Positions 7,205-16,905 are shown, counted from the stretch's first letter. The stretch is DNA of 19,831 nt from JBBIJR01 sp037445875 (GCA_037445875.1 JBBIJR010000066.1:1-19831), one strand, 5' to 3'. Program-made: numbers and translations. Notes: generated from the sequence alone by a model not told the origin.

Positions 7205-7385
7205 AAGTCAAGACTGAGGTAGTCCTTGGACGTAATGCATTTATGGAGAGTACAGGACATACTATTCTTGTAACTCACTTATTTTCAATGTATTGACTGT
7301 CCAGAATCAGACAGACAAGTTATCCTCTTCGTGAATGACGTCCGCCATCACGGGGCTTGGCAATCAGAAGAGATGCCGCTTGGAA
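7205..7385. other. Intergenic stretch downstream of the SDR gene, no gene seen
   Basis: No reading frame, RNA gene or clear terminator is visible between the SDR stop codon and the hairpin repeat. Short inverted bits around 7297-7315 (ACTGTCC...GACAG) are too weak to call. Confidence 0.4.
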
Positions 7386-8117
7386 TCAAAGGACCGTAGC
7401 ACCACCATCCACAGCGATGACCTGACCGGTCACATAGGATGCGGACCTTGCCAGGTAGAGAACTGCCTCAACTATGTCGGACGGTTGACCGTACTTCTTG
7501 AGAGGGATTCGTTCGACCGGAGGATGGTGGCTCCTGGTATTCTCTTCCTTCGGAATGATGATGGTGCCGGGTGCTATCGCGTTTACGGTGATATCCGGTC
7601 CGAGGGCTCGCGCCAAGGTCCTTGTCAGCATGATTAGTCCAGCTTTGGAAACGCAGTATGGAATGTGGCCGCTCCACGCCGACAAGCCGCCAATGGATGC
7701 TATGTTTATGATTTTGCCAGACTTACGTTTGGCCATATGCTTAGACACCTCCTGCGCACAGACAAAACTACCGTAGAGGTTGGTCGATAAGACATCATGC
7801 CACAGGCGATCCGAGATTTTGAAAAGGTCAGTCGGCGGATGAAAGATGGCCGCGTTATTAACGAGGAGATCAATCCGGCCGAAGCGGTCTAGAATGAGCT
7901 GCACCATTTGGCGAACCTGATGTCGCTTCCTTACATCCGCCCTCACCAGAAAGCCTTCCCGTCCAGTTCCTTTAACCACCCGGAGAGTTGCCATCGCGTC
8001 GATGCGAGAGCGATTATAGTTGATAGCCAAGTCAAAACCGTTCTCGGCCAGGGCGATGACGATTCGCCTGCCCAGCCGCCTTCCACCGCCGGTCACCAGA
8101 GCGACGGGAGCGTCCAT
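7386..8117 (-). CDS. Short-chain dehydrogenase/reductase (FabG- or pteridine-reductase-like)
   Basis: This 243-residue protein is a classical SDR. It has the NAD(P) motif TGGGRRLG (residues 9-16), NYNRS (34-38, basic and hydroxyl residues that favour NADPH), LVNNAA (about 84-89), the catalytic Ser in NIASIGG, Tyr and Lys in YCVSK, NAIAPG after it, and a C-terminal VTGQVIAVDGG. The TGxxxRxG form of the first motif and the 'NRS' element recall pteridine reductases (FolM/PTR1), but FabG-type ketoacyl reductases are also close. The start at 8117 is chosen because GGAGG lies six bases before it; a longer frame to 8165 would run through the rpoC terminator. The gene sits right behind that terminator with no room for a promoter of its own after the stem. 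Confidence 0.85.
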   Translation of the reverse strand: MDAPVALVTGGGRRLGRRIVIALAENGFDLAINYNRSRIDAMATLRVVKGTGREGFLVRADVRKRHQVRQMVQLILDRFGRIDLLVNNAAIFHPPTDLFKISDRLWHDVLSTNLYGSFVCAQEVSKHMAKRKSGKIINIASIGGLSAWSGHIPYCVSKAGLIMLTRTLARALGPDITVNAIAPGTIIIPKEENTRSHHPPVERIPLKKYGQPSDIVEAVLYLARSASYVTGQVIAVDGGATVL

Positions 8118-8133
8118 GAGATACCTCCGGAAC

Positions 8134-8169
8134 AAAAAGGGTGATGCCGGGGCCTCCGGCATCACCCTT
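8134..8169 (-). terminator. Strong intrinsic terminator of the rpoBC operon
   Basis: On the minus strand GGGTGATGCCGG (8167-8156) pairs perfectly with CCGGCATCACCC (8150-8139) around a five-base loop, is extended by two A-T pairs, and is followed by TTTTT (8138-8134). It begins 23 bases after the rpoC stop and ends just before the Shine-Dalgarno of the SDR gene. Confidence 0.92.
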
Positions 8170-8192
8170 AAGTTGCTTTCATGTATGCGGGG

Positions 8193-11100
8193 CTATTTTA
8201 CGGTCTCTTTCTTACCCTTCTTGGCCCCATTACCCTCTTTCTCTGATTCCTCCTCTCCTTCGGGAGCTATCACTCGAATCTCCTGATACCGCTTGAGACC
8301 GGTGCCTGCCGGGATGAGGCGGCCCATGATGACGTTTTCTTTGAGACCCAGCAACCAATCCGTCTTCAGGCTGATGGCGGCGTCGGCCAAGACCTTGGTT
8401 GTTTCCTGGAACGACGCGGCCGAAATAAAGCTCTCCGTGCTCAGCGACGCCTGAGTGATGCCAAGCAGAAGCGGTTCAGCGGTGGCCGGATGCGCCGACC
8501 GGACTTCCGGTCCCTTCTTCTTCTCGTACTTCTTCATCACTTTTTCCAATTCCATACGAGTCAGGATCTGCCCATCTTTGAGGTTGGAATCGCCCTTTTC
8601 GCTGATGACCACCCTCTCACGGATCTTTTGGTTCTCATCGAGGAATCGCAGGCGATCCACCTGGTCGTCCTGGAGGAAGGAGGTGTCTCCCGGGTCCACG
8701 ATGCGTACCCGCTGCAGCATCTGCCTCACGATGATCTCTATATGTTTGTCGTTGATCTTCACGCCCTGGGTACGATATACTTCCTGAATCTCGTTGACCA
8801 GGTAGCGCTGGACTTCGGCAGGTCCCTTGATCCGGAGGATATCGTGCGGTGCCACGGCACCGTCGGACAATTGCTCTCCGGCGTACACGAAGTCCCCCTC
8901 ATGAACAATCACATGTTTCCCGAACGGTATCTTGTACGTTTTCGTCTCCCCGTCCCTGCCTTCGACCGTGATTTCGCGGTATCCACGGGAGATTTTTCCA
9001 ATGTGGACGGTGCCGTCGATTTCCGTCACTGTAGCCCCGTCGCGCGGTCGCCGTGCTTCGAACAGTTCCTGAACGCGCGGCAGGCCTCCTGTGATGTCTT
9101 TCGTTTTCGCCATTTCGCGAGGAATCTTTGCAATCACATCCCCCGCCGTCACATCGTCGCGATCTTTGATCACCAGGTAGGCCCGGATTGGCAATATGTG
9201 GCTCTCCGCAACCTCCCGGCCCTTCTTGATGAGCAGCATAGGGGTCATTTTCTTGTCTCTCGACTCGATCACCACAAGGTGTTTCATGCCGGTGGCTTCA
9301 TCGGCTTCCTCCCGGCACGTGACGCCTTCCTTGAGCCCCTCAAAATGGACCGCGCCACCGTTTTCCGCGATGATGCTGGTATTATAAGGGTCCCACGTCA
9401 TGATCGGATCGTCCCGTTTCACCATCTGGCCGTCATGAACGCTCAACGCGGCGCCATACGGAACCTTGTAGGCATACACCAGCCGGTTCTCGTCCCAGAG
9501 TTCGATCCGTGCGCTGCGGCTGAGGGAGATGAGAGAGCCATCCGATTTGCGCTCAAGAAGTTTCATTCCCTGGCCAAAGGCAATTTTTCCGTCAGACTTG
9601 GCAAGGGCCTGCGGCTGCTCACCGATCCGCGAGGCGACGCCACCGATGTGAAATGTCCGCAGCGTCAACTGTGTTCCCGGTTCACCGATGGACTGAGCCG
9701 CCATGACTCCGACCGCTTCACCGATGTTCACGACATGACCGGTGGCCAGATTCCAGCCGTAGCATCGGGAACATACCCCGCGCTTGGCCTCGCATGTCAG
9801 CACGGAACGGATCACAACGGTTTCGATGGCCGAGTTGTTCAGTAGTTCGGCCTTTTCATCGTCAATAAGTTCCCCTGCCTCAATCACGGTCTCGCCGGTT
9901 GACGGATCCAGCACATCGTCCGCAGCGACCCGGCCGAGGCAGCGTTCACCGAGGGACTCCTTGATCTCCTCGCCTTCCTTGATGGCACTGGTGCGAACGC
10001 CGAGAATCGTTCCGCAGTCATCTTCGGTGACGATCACGTCTTGAGCAACGTCGACCAATCGCCTTGTCAGGTAACCTGCGTCTGCCGTCTTGAGTGCCGT
10101 ATCGGCCAGGCCTTTTCGGGCGCCGTGGGTGGAAATGAAGTATTCCCAAACAGACAAACCCTCTTTGAAGCTGGCCGTTATCGGATGCTCAATGATCTCA
10201 CCGACCTGTCCGGTCATGCTCTTTTGGGGTTTGGACATGAGACCCCGCATGCCCCCCAACTGCTTGATTTGGTCCCGCGAGCCGCGGGCACCCGAATCCA
10301 TCATCATGAAGATCGGATTAAAACCGCTGTTGGAGGCGGAGATGCTCTGGTACATGCCTGCCGCCACATCGTTCGAGGCGTGGGTCCAGATATCGATGAC
10401 CTTGTTGTAACGCTCCCCGTCCGTCATCAGACCCATGCGATACGTTTTCTGCACCTTTTCGACTTGATCATTGGCGTGTTTGAGGATCTTCTCCTTGCTC
10501 GGTGGCGTGAGCACATCTTCGATCCCGATCGAGCAGCCGGAGCGCGTCGCGTACGTGAATCCCAGGACCTTCAGATCGTCCAGGAACTTGACGGTCTTGA
10601 TGGTCCCGGCTTCTGCATGCATGCGGGCAATGATCTCCTCCATTTTCTTCTTTGTAAGGAGTTCATTGAGGTAACCCATTTCCGAAGGCACTATTTCGTT
10701 GAAAATGGCCCGTCCGACAGTTGTGTCAATGTACTTGAACGCCGGTTCCTTCTTCTTTGAATCCTGAGCCGCGTCCGGGATTCGAAGCTTGATCTTCGCA
10801 TGCAGTTCGACCAGACCTGCATCCAGCGCCATCCGGACCTGCTCTATGGATGCGAATTTCTGGCCTTCCCCGTTGCAACCCGGCCGGGCTTTGGTGAGGT
10901 AGTAGCAGCCCAAGACCATGTCCTGGGACGGAATCGCAATCGGGCGTCCGCTCGACGGCTGGATGATGTTGTGGCTCGACAACATCAGGAAACGGGCCTC
11001 GATCTGGGCCTCATAGGACAGCGGGATGTGAACGGCCATCTGATCCCCGTCGAAGTCTGCATTAAACGCTGCACAGACCAACGGGTGAACCTGAATGGCT

Positions 11101-12470
11101 CTGCCCTCGACGAGAACCGGCTGAAAGGCCTGTATACCGAGGCGATGGAGTGTGGGAGCGCGATTGAGCAGTACGGGGTGGTCTTCCACGATCCTCTCAA
11201 GGATTTCCCACACTTCGGGGCCATGCTTGTCGACCATCCGCTTGGCACTTTTTACGGTCTTTACAAAACCTCTTTCGACTAACTTTCTAATGATAAAAGG
11301 CTTGAACAACTCTACGGCCATCTCTTTTGGCAATCCGCACTCATGCAGTCTCAATTCGGGTCCCACGACGATAACCGAGCGGCCGGAGTAGTCTACGCGC
11401 TTGCCCAGGAGGTTCTGGCGGAAACGACCTTGCTTTCCCTTCAGCATGTCGGACAAGGATTTCAACGGACGATTGCTGTCGCTGCGGACAGCAGCGGTCT
11501 TTCGGGAGTTGTCGAAGAGCGAGTCGACAGCCTCCTGCAGCATCCGCTTTTCGTTGCGCAAGATCACTTCGGGGGCCTTGATCTCGAGAAGTTTCCTGAG
11601 GCGATTGTTCCGGATAATGACGCGTCGATAGAGGTCGTTCAAGTCCGACGTGGCGAACCGTCCTCCCTCCAAGGGTACCAGTGGGCGTAACTCAGGTGGA
11701 ATGACCGGAATGACGTCCAGTACCATCCATTCCGGCTTGTTGAACATCTCTGCGCTCTTGACACTGAAAGCATCCGCAACACGCAATTGCTTGAGGGTAT
11801 CGGCGCGCTTCTGCTGCGAGGTGTCCGGATCCTTCAGAATCCAGCGTAAATCGATGGTCATCTGGTCCACGTCGACGCGTTTCAGCAGTTCCTTTACGGC
11901 CTCCCCGCCGATCAGCGCAATGAACTTGTCCGGATCGTTGTTGGGAAGGTCGTCGTTGGCCCGACCAAGTTCCTCCTTGACCCGGTAGACCTCTTCCTCA
12001 CTTACCAATTCCTTCGTATCCAGTCCGCTTTTGCCCGGTTGGACCACCACATAGTTCTCATAGTATATAATCTTCTCGAGCTGTTTGATGCTCATGCCCA
12101 GGAGGCTTCCAATCTTGGACGGCAACGATCGGAAGAACCAGATGTGGACCACGGGCACCGCAAGAGAGATGTGCCCCATACGTTCCCGGCGCACAGCTTT
12201 AAGCGTTACCTCCACGCCGCACCGATCACAGATGATTCCCTTGTACCGAATGCGTTTATACTTGCCGCAATGGCATTCCCAGTCTTTGACCGGGCCAAAA
12301 ATCTTTTCGCAGAACAGACCGTCTTTCTCCGGTTTGAAACTCCGGTAGTTTATGGTCTCGGCCTTGGTTACTTCTCCGTATGACCGGCTCAAGATCGAAT
12401 CGGGCGATGAAATACCGATCGTGATGCTCGAGAAATTCTTCGCCAGGCTTGTGTTGGACAAATACGTCAC
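8193..12470 (-). CDS. rpoC: DNA-directed RNA polymerase subunit beta'
   Basis: The 1425-residue product is the full beta' subunit, which carries the catalytic centre and clamp of RNA polymerase. The clamp zinc site uses Cys66, Cys68, Cys81 and Cys84. The catalytic loop NADFDGDQM holds the Mg-binding Asp472, Asp474 and Asp476. A second zinc site (C.....GVCSRCYG) lies near residue 890, and the bridge/trigger region has GARGSRDQIKQLGGMRGLM. The protein ends in a charged Glu/Lys/Gly tail after residue 1400. The start is GTG at 12470, with GGAG eight bases upstream, giving MTYLSNTS. It follows rpoB by 91 bases and ends at a strong terminator. Confidence 0.98.
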   Translation of the reverse strand: MTYLSNTSLAKNFSSITIGISSPDSILSRSYGEVTKAETINYRSFKPEKDGLFCEKIFGPVKDWECHCGKYKRIRYKGIICDRCGVEVTLKAVRRERMGHISLAVPVVHIWFFRSLPSKIGSLLGMSIKQLEKIIYYENYVVVQPGKSGLDTKELVSEEEVYRVKEELGRANDDLPNNDPDKFIALIGGEAVKELLKRVDVDQMTIDLRWILKDPDTSQQKRADTLKQLRVADAFSVKSAEMFNKPEWMVLDVIPVIPPELRPLVPLEGGRFATSDLNDLYRRVIIRNNRLRKLLEIKAPEVILRNEKRMLQEAVDSLFDNSRKTAAVRSDSNRPLKSLSDMLKGKQGRFRQNLLGKRVDYSGRSVIVVGPELRLHECGLPKEMAVELFKPFIIRKLVERGFVKTVKSAKRMVDKHGPEVWEILERIVEDHPVLLNRAPTLHRLGIQAFQPVLVEGRAIQVHPLVCAAFNADFDGDQMAVHIPLSYEAQIEARFLMLSSHNIIQPSSGRPIAIPSQDMVLGCYYLTKARPGCNGEGQKFASIEQVRMALDAGLVELHAKIKLRIPDAAQDSKKKEPAFKYIDTTVGRAIFNEIVPSEMGYLNELLTKKKMEEIIARMHAEAGTIKTVKFLDDLKVLGFTYATRSGCSIGIEDVLTPPSKEKILKHANDQVEKVQKTYRMGLMTDGERYNKVIDIWTHASNDVAAGMYQSISASNSGFNPIFMMMDSGARGSRDQIKQLGGMRGLMSKPQKSMTGQVGEIIEHPITASFKEGLSVWEYFISTHGARKGLADTALKTADAGYLTRRLVDVAQDVIVTEDDCGTILGVRTSAIKEGEEIKESLGERCLGRVAADDVLDPSTGETVIEAGELIDDEKAELLNNSAIETVVIRSVLTCEAKRGVCSRCYGWNLATGHVVNIGEAVGVMAAQSIGEPGTQLTLRTFHIGGVASRIGEQPQALAKSDGKIAFGQGMKLLERKSDGSLISLSRSARIELWDENRLVYAYKVPYGAALSVHDGQMVKRDDPIMTWDPYNTSIIAENGGAVHFEGLKEGVTCREEADEATGMKHLVVIESRDKKMTPMLLIKKGREVAESHILPIRAYLVIKDRDDVTAGDVIAKIPREMAKTKDITGGLPRVQELFEARRPRDGATVTEIDGTVHIGKISRGYREITVEGRDGETKTYKIPFGKHVIVHEGDFVYAGEQLSDGAVAPHDILRIKGPAEVQRYLVNEIQEVYRTQGVKINDKHIEIIVRQMLQRVRIVDPGDTSFLQDDQVDRLRFLDENQKIRERVVISEKGDSNLKDGQILTRMELEKVMKKYEKKKGPEVRSAHPATAEPLLLGITQASLSTESFISAASFQETTKVLADAAISLKTDWLLGLKENVIMGRLIPAGTGLKRYQEIRVIAPEGEEESEKEGNGAKKGKKETVK

Positions 12471-12561
12471 TGGTGATCTCCTCTGAGATGTTCTCTCATA
12501 ACCGGGTGTTGGACGCAGTTATGGAATTCTACAGTCGTTTCGATTGTTGAGCGGATGCGGG

Positions 12562-15500
12562 TCACTCGATCTTCACTTCTAGGCCGAGACCCTGCAATTC
12601 CCTGACAAGCACGTTGAACGATTCGGGGATGCCCGCCTCGGGCAAGTTATCGCCCTTCACGATCGCCTCGTATACCTTCGCGCGGCCATTGACATCATCG
12701 GACTTGTATGTCAGTATTTCCTGTAGCGTGTGCGCCGCTCCGTACGCTTCCAGTGCCCAGACTTCCATTTCGCCGAATCGCTGACCTCCAAACTGGGCCT
12801 TGCCGCCTAGCGGCTGCTGGGTAATGAGCGAATACGGGCCTATTGACCGGGCGTGTATTTTGTCGTCAACCAGATGGTTGAGCTTCATCATGTATATGTA
12901 ACCAACCATGGTTTCCTGATCAAACAGCTCACCGGAGCGTCCGTCGGTCAGGCGGACCTTTCCGTGCAGAGGCAGCCCGGCATCCTGAAGTTCCTTCTTG
13001 ATATCTTCGACACGGGCACCGTCAAAGACCGCTGTTTCGTAGTACCGGTTCAGGCGCTTCCCCGCCCAGCCAAGCGATGTCTCCAGAATCTGTCCGAGGT
13101 TCATACGGGAAGGCACACCGAGCGGATTGAGAATAACCTCAACCGGAGTTCCGTCTTCCAGGAAGGGCATGTCTTCCACCGGTACGATCTTCGAAACCAC
13201 ACCCTTGTTACCGTGACGACCGGCCATCTTGTCCCCGACGGAGATCTTGCGCTTCTTGGCCACCTGCACTTTCGCCAGCTGGACGATGCCGGGCGGCAAC
13301 TCATCGCCGACCTGCAGCTTGTATTTCTCCGAATTGTATTCCGTTTCGACCTCCTCGAAATTACGGTCGAAATTGTCTATGAGGAAGTTGGCCATTTCGT
13401 TGGCCTCCTCGTCCTCCGTCCACTGGCTCTCGTTCAGGTTTATGTCGGCTGGATCGAAATTCTTGAAGGAGTCCTCGTTGAACTTCTTGCCGCGCTTCAC
13501 GAAGTCGGTCCCATCGGTATAAAAGACGCCCGCAGAGGGTTTTCCTGCCAACAGTTTGGCCAATTCGTCACGGAGATTCGATTTCAGCCTTCGAACGTGC
13601 TTCTTGAACTCATTCTCGAGTTCCTCAAGCTTTTTCTTGTCTTCCTTCTTCGATTCAGAGTCTTTCCGCTTGCGGCTGAAGAGCTTCGTTGACACGACGA
13701 TGCCTTTCATTCCCGGCGGGGCCTTGAGAGATGCGTCTTTCACATCGCCGGCCTTATCTCCAAAGATGGCTTTGAGGAGTTTCTCTTCGGGAGTCGGATC
13801 CGTCTCGCCCTTGGGTGTGACCTTGCCGACCAGAATATCTCCGGCTATCACCTCGGCCCCGACCCGAATGATCCCATTTTCGTCCAGATCCTTGGTGGCC
13901 TCTTCGCTGACATTTGGAATTTCGCGCGTGAGCTCTTCTTCGCCCCGCTTCGTGTCCCGAACCTGAATTTCGAATTCCTCAATATGGATCGATGTAAACT
14001 GATCCTCGAAAATGAGCTTTTCGCTCAGAATGATGGCGTCCTCAAAGTTGTAACCCCGCCATGGCATGAAAGCCGCGAGGACATTCCGGCCCAGCGCCAG
14101 GTCGCCGCGCTCGGTTGCGCAACCGTCTGCTACGATCTGGCCGGCTTTCACCTCTTCACCCGACCGGACAATCGGCCGTTGATTGATGCAGGTATCCTGG
14201 TTGGTTCGGAAGAATTTCTGGAGGCGGTACGTCACGGTATCCGAAACATCCTGTTTCTGTTTTCGTACCATACCCTTCTTTCGGACCACGATCTCCGTAG
14301 CGGAAACGTAGTCCACGGTCCCGTCGATCTCGGAAATGACCACGGCTCGCGAATCTACGGCGACCGTTCGTTCGAGGCCGGTTCCCACAATGGGCGCTTC
14401 CGGATTTAGCAGAGGAACCGCCTGACGCTGCATGTTAGAGCCCATCAGGGCACGATTGGCGTCGTCGTGTTCCAAAAAGGGGATCAGTGCGGCCGCCGGG
14501 CTCACAATCTGGGCCGGGGATACATCCATATACTCGATCTCTTCCGGAGGTACTACGGGAAAGTCTCCGCGTAGCCGAGACTTGACGAGCGGATTCTGAT
14601 AATTCCCCTTCTTGTCCACAATCTCGCTGGCCTGCGCTATCGTCTTATTGTCCTCATCGCTCGCCGTCAAATACTCGATACCGGGATTGACCTTGCCGTT
14701 GACGACCTTGCGGTAGGGGGTTTCGATAAAGCCGTACCGGTTGATTCGGGCATAAAGGCAGAGCGATGAGATCAATCCGATATTTGGTCCTTCCGGCGTC
14801 TCGACAGGACAAAGGCGTCCGTAGTGCGTATAGTGCACGTCACGCACCTCAAAACCGGCGCGCTCCCGGCTGAGCCCACCAGGGCCCAGCGCCGACAGGC
14901 GCCGTTTGTGTGTCAATTCCGAGAGCGGGTTTGTCTGGTCCATGAACTGCGAAAGCTGACTGGTTCCGAAGAACGTGTTGATCACGCTCGAAATCGTACG
15001 GGCATTGACCAGGTCCTGTGGGGTCAGGTTCTCGTTATCCCTCAAGTTCATACGTTCCTTGATCGTCCGCGTCATGCGGGAGAGGGCGACGCTGAATTGG
15101 GAAGCGAGTTGTTCGCCAACTGTTTTGACGCGCCGGTTGCCGAGATGATCGATGTCGTCGGTGGGACGTGTTCCGTTGCGAAGGTCGATCAACGCCTTGA
15201 TGATCGCAATGATGTCCTCTTTCGTGAGAACCGTGATGGATTCGGGAATATTCAGCCCCAGCTTCTTGTTGATACGATTTCGCCCAACGTCGCCCAGGTC
15301 GTAGCGTTTAGAGTTGAAGAACTGTCGCTCCAACAGTCCGCGTGCCGTCTCGAGATCCGGTGCGTCGCCGCTGCGGAGTTGGCGGTATATCTGCTCCAGG
15401 GCTTCCTGCTCGGTCTTCGTAATGTCCTTGCGGATGGTGTTGGCAATGACCTCCGGAATTTCGTCTTCCGTCTTCACAAGGTCCAGCTTCTTGATCTTGT

Positions 15501-16320
15501 GCTTCTTGAGTTTGGTGAAGAGTTCCTCGTCAAGGATCGTATCCCGGTCTGCGAGGATCTCTCCTGTTTCTTCGTTGACGACCTCGATTGCCAGTTTCCG
15601 GCCAGCGACGGAGTCGTATTGCAGGCGATTCGTCTCCACTTCGTCGATCACACCGAAGAGCCGGAGCATGTCCCGGTCTGAAGAATAACCTAATGCGCGA
15701 AGGAACGTGGTAACGGGGAATTTCTTCTTGCGATCGATGTACACGTACATGACGTCGTTGACATCCGTGGTGAATTCAATCCACGAGCCTCGGAAGGGAA
15801 TCACTCGAGCAGAGAACATCTTCGTTCCATTGGGATGGATCGATTCGTCAAAGAACACGCCCGGAGATCGATGGAGTTGGCTGACGATGACGCGTTCGGC
15901 GCCGTTGATCACAAACGTACCGCGATCGGTAATGTACGGCAGGTTACCCAGATAGACATCTTGTTCTATGACCTCGGGATGCTTGTCGTCCACCGATTTC
16001 TTGCTGATCAGGCGTAGGGTAGCTTTGAGAGGCACAGAGAACGTGACGCCGCGTTCCTGACACTCCCTCACGTCATACTTTGGCCGCTCCACGAAGTACT
16101 TGATGAATTCGAGTTTGAACAGTTCCTTGGCATCCTCCACAGGAAAGGAACCCAGAAACACGGCCTGAAGGCCGGTGTTGGTTCGTTTTTCGGGTTGAGC
16201 ATCCTGTTGAAGAAAATCCCGATAGGATGCGATTTGAATATCCAACATGTCCGGCAATTCGAGAACGCCGGGGTTCTTGGCGAAGGAAATTCTATCAATC
16301 ACATGACTACTGTTGTTCAA
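12562..16320 (-). CDS. rpoB: DNA-directed RNA polymerase subunit beta
   Basis: The 1252-residue product is the full beta subunit, which forms the RNA exit path and the rifampicin pocket. The cluster I region GTSQLSQFMDQTNPLSELTH lies at about 452-471. Asp461, His471 and Ser476 match E. coli Asp516, His526 and Ser531, so the pocket looks drug-sensitive. PVETPEGPNIGLIS and the C-terminal KAQFGGQRFGEMEVWALEAYGAA are intact. The start appears to be TTG at 16320, giving MNNSSHVIDR, with AGG in GGCAGG about nine bases before it; a GTG six codons in is the alternative. A lysine-rich insertion (around residues 880-910, KRKDSESKKEDKKK) is a variable region. It lies 189 bases behind rplL, with hairpins between. 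Confidence 0.98.
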   Translation of the reverse strand: MNNSSHVIDRISFAKNPGVLELPDMLDIQIASYRDFLQQDAQPEKRTNTGLQAVFLGSFPVEDAKELFKLEFIKYFVERPKYDVRECQERGVTFSVPLKATLRLISKKSVDDKHPEVIEQDVYLGNLPYITDRGTFVINGAERVIVSQLHRSPGVFFDESIHPNGTKMFSARVIPFRGSWIEFTTDVNDVMYVYIDRKKKFPVTTFLRALGYSSDRDMLRLFGVIDEVETNRLQYDSVAGRKLAIEVVNEETGEILADRDTILDEELFTKLKKHKIKKLDLVKTEDEIPEVIANTIRKDITKTEQEALEQIYRQLRSGDAPDLETARGLLERQFFNSKRYDLGDVGRNRINKKLGLNIPESITVLTKEDIIAIIKALIDLRNGTRPTDDIDHLGNRRVKTVGEQLASQFSVALSRMTRTIKERMNLRDNENLTPQDLVNARTISSVINTFFGTSQLSQFMDQTNPLSELTHKRRLSALGPGGLSRERAGFEVRDVHYTHYGRLCPVETPEGPNIGLISSLCLYARINRYGFIETPYRKVVNGKVNPGIEYLTASDEDNKTIAQASEIVDKKGNYQNPLVKSRLRGDFPVVPPEEIEYMDVSPAQIVSPAAALIPFLEHDDANRALMGSNMQRQAVPLLNPEAPIVGTGLERTVAVDSRAVVISEIDGTVDYVSATEIVVRKKGMVRKQKQDVSDTVTYRLQKFFRTNQDTCINQRPIVRSGEEVKAGQIVADGCATERGDLALGRNVLAAFMPWRGYNFEDAIILSEKLIFEDQFTSIHIEEFEIQVRDTKRGEEELTREIPNVSEEATKDLDENGIIRVGAEVIAGDILVGKVTPKGETDPTPEEKLLKAIFGDKAGDVKDASLKAPPGMKGIVVSTKLFSRKRKDSESKKEDKKKLEELENEFKKHVRRLKSNLRDELAKLLAGKPSAGVFYTDGTDFVKRGKKFNEDSFKNFDPADINLNESQWTEDEEANEMANFLIDNFDRNFEEVETEYNSEKYKLQVGDELPPGIVQLAKVQVAKKRKISVGDKMAGRHGNKGVVSKIVPVEDMPFLEDGTPVEVILNPLGVPSRMNLGQILETSLGWAGKRLNRYYETAVFDGARVEDIKKELQDAGLPLHGKVRLTDGRSGELFDQETMVGYIYMMKLNHLVDDKIHARSIGPYSLITQQPLGGKAQFGGQRFGEMEVWALEAYGAAHTLQEILTYKSDDVNGRAKVYEAIVKGDNLPEAGIPESFNVLVRELQGLGLEVKIE

Positions 16321-16338
16321 GGGTAACCTGCCTTTTTC

Positions 16339-16470
16339 TAATTAAGTTGTGGGGAACAACCTTAATTATGCTTGGGTAAGCGCACAGGCTTCTGCGCTTG
16401 GGGGACGACAAAAATCCATATTCTCGCCTGGATTTTTGTAAGAGAGAAGGCGATTCCGTACAGAACCGCC
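16339..16470 (-). promoter_or_regulatory. Multi-hairpin rplL-rpoB spacer (possible attenuator or RNase III site)
   Basis: Four inverted repeats fill the 189-base spacer: 16449-16456 with 16463-16470 (7 of 8 paired); 16408-16418 with 16429-16439 (ACAAAAATCCA, perfect 11 bp); 16378-16384 with 16393-16399 (7 bp); and 16339-16350 with 16356-16368 (TAATTAAG-TTGT, 12 bp with one bulge). The last ends about 18 bases before the rpoB start. None is followed by a long U tract in the minus sense, so processing or partial attenuation is more likely than full termination. In E. coli the same spacer holds an attenuator and an RNase III site; the parallel is an inference. Confidence 0.55.
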
Positions 16471-16509
16471 TCATCCATTCAGCTTCATACTGTCAAGGAA
16501 CAACCGTAA

Positions 16510-16905
16510 TCACGCAATCTCGACGGTGGCACCTACTTCGGCGAACTTCGCCTTCATCTTTTCGGCCTCATCCTTCGGCACTCCGTCCTTTACTACTGCA
16601 GGAGCTCCATCCACAAGGTCCTTGGCTTCCTTCAGACCCAGATTGGTCAGCTCACGCAGGACTTTGATTACCTGGATCTTCTTATCACCGGCCGAAGTCA
16701 ACTTGACCGTGAACTCCGTCTTCTCTTCGGCGGCGACCGAGGCACCGCCCGCACCGGGTCCGCCCGCGCCAGCCACGGCTGCCACCGCGACCGGTGCTGC
16801 GACTTCCACTCCAAATCGACTCTTGATCTCCTTGATCAACTCTCCGATCTCAACCATGTTCGCCTGGCCAAGGTACTCCAAGACGTCTTCTCTACTTACA
16901 GGCAT
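16510..16905 (-). CDS. rplL: 50S ribosomal protein L7/L12
   Basis: This 131-residue stalk protein recruits translation factors to the ribosome. It has an N-terminal dimerisation domain (residues 1-35, 'EDVLEYLGQANMVEIGELIKEI'), an Ala/Gly/Val/Pro hinge (about 40-63), and the C-terminal domain from EEKTEFTVKL to the end, with VKVLRELTNLGLKEAKDLVD and the final ATVEIA. The ATG at 16905 is chosen for AGGAG seven bases upstream; a longer frame to 16938 lacks this support. It follows rplJ by 93 bases, which include a small imperfect hairpin with GTCGTC/GACGAC arms (16926-16931, 16958-16963). Confidence 0.97.
   Translation of the reverse strand: MPVSREDVLEYLGQANMVEIGELIKEIKSRFGVEVAAPVAVAAVAGAGGPGAGGASVAAEEKTEFTVKLTSAGDKKIQVIKVLRELTNLGLKEAKDLVDGAPAVVKDGVPKDEAEKMKAKFAEVGATVEIA

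Noticed and set aside
8490..9845. Long open frame on the plus strand opposite rpoC (451 codons)
   Set aside because: It is a mirror frame of the rpoC coding strand, His/Asp/Leu-rich with no domain, and rpoC is certain. The same holds for plus-strand frames opposite rpoB at 12853-13692 and 14824-15681.
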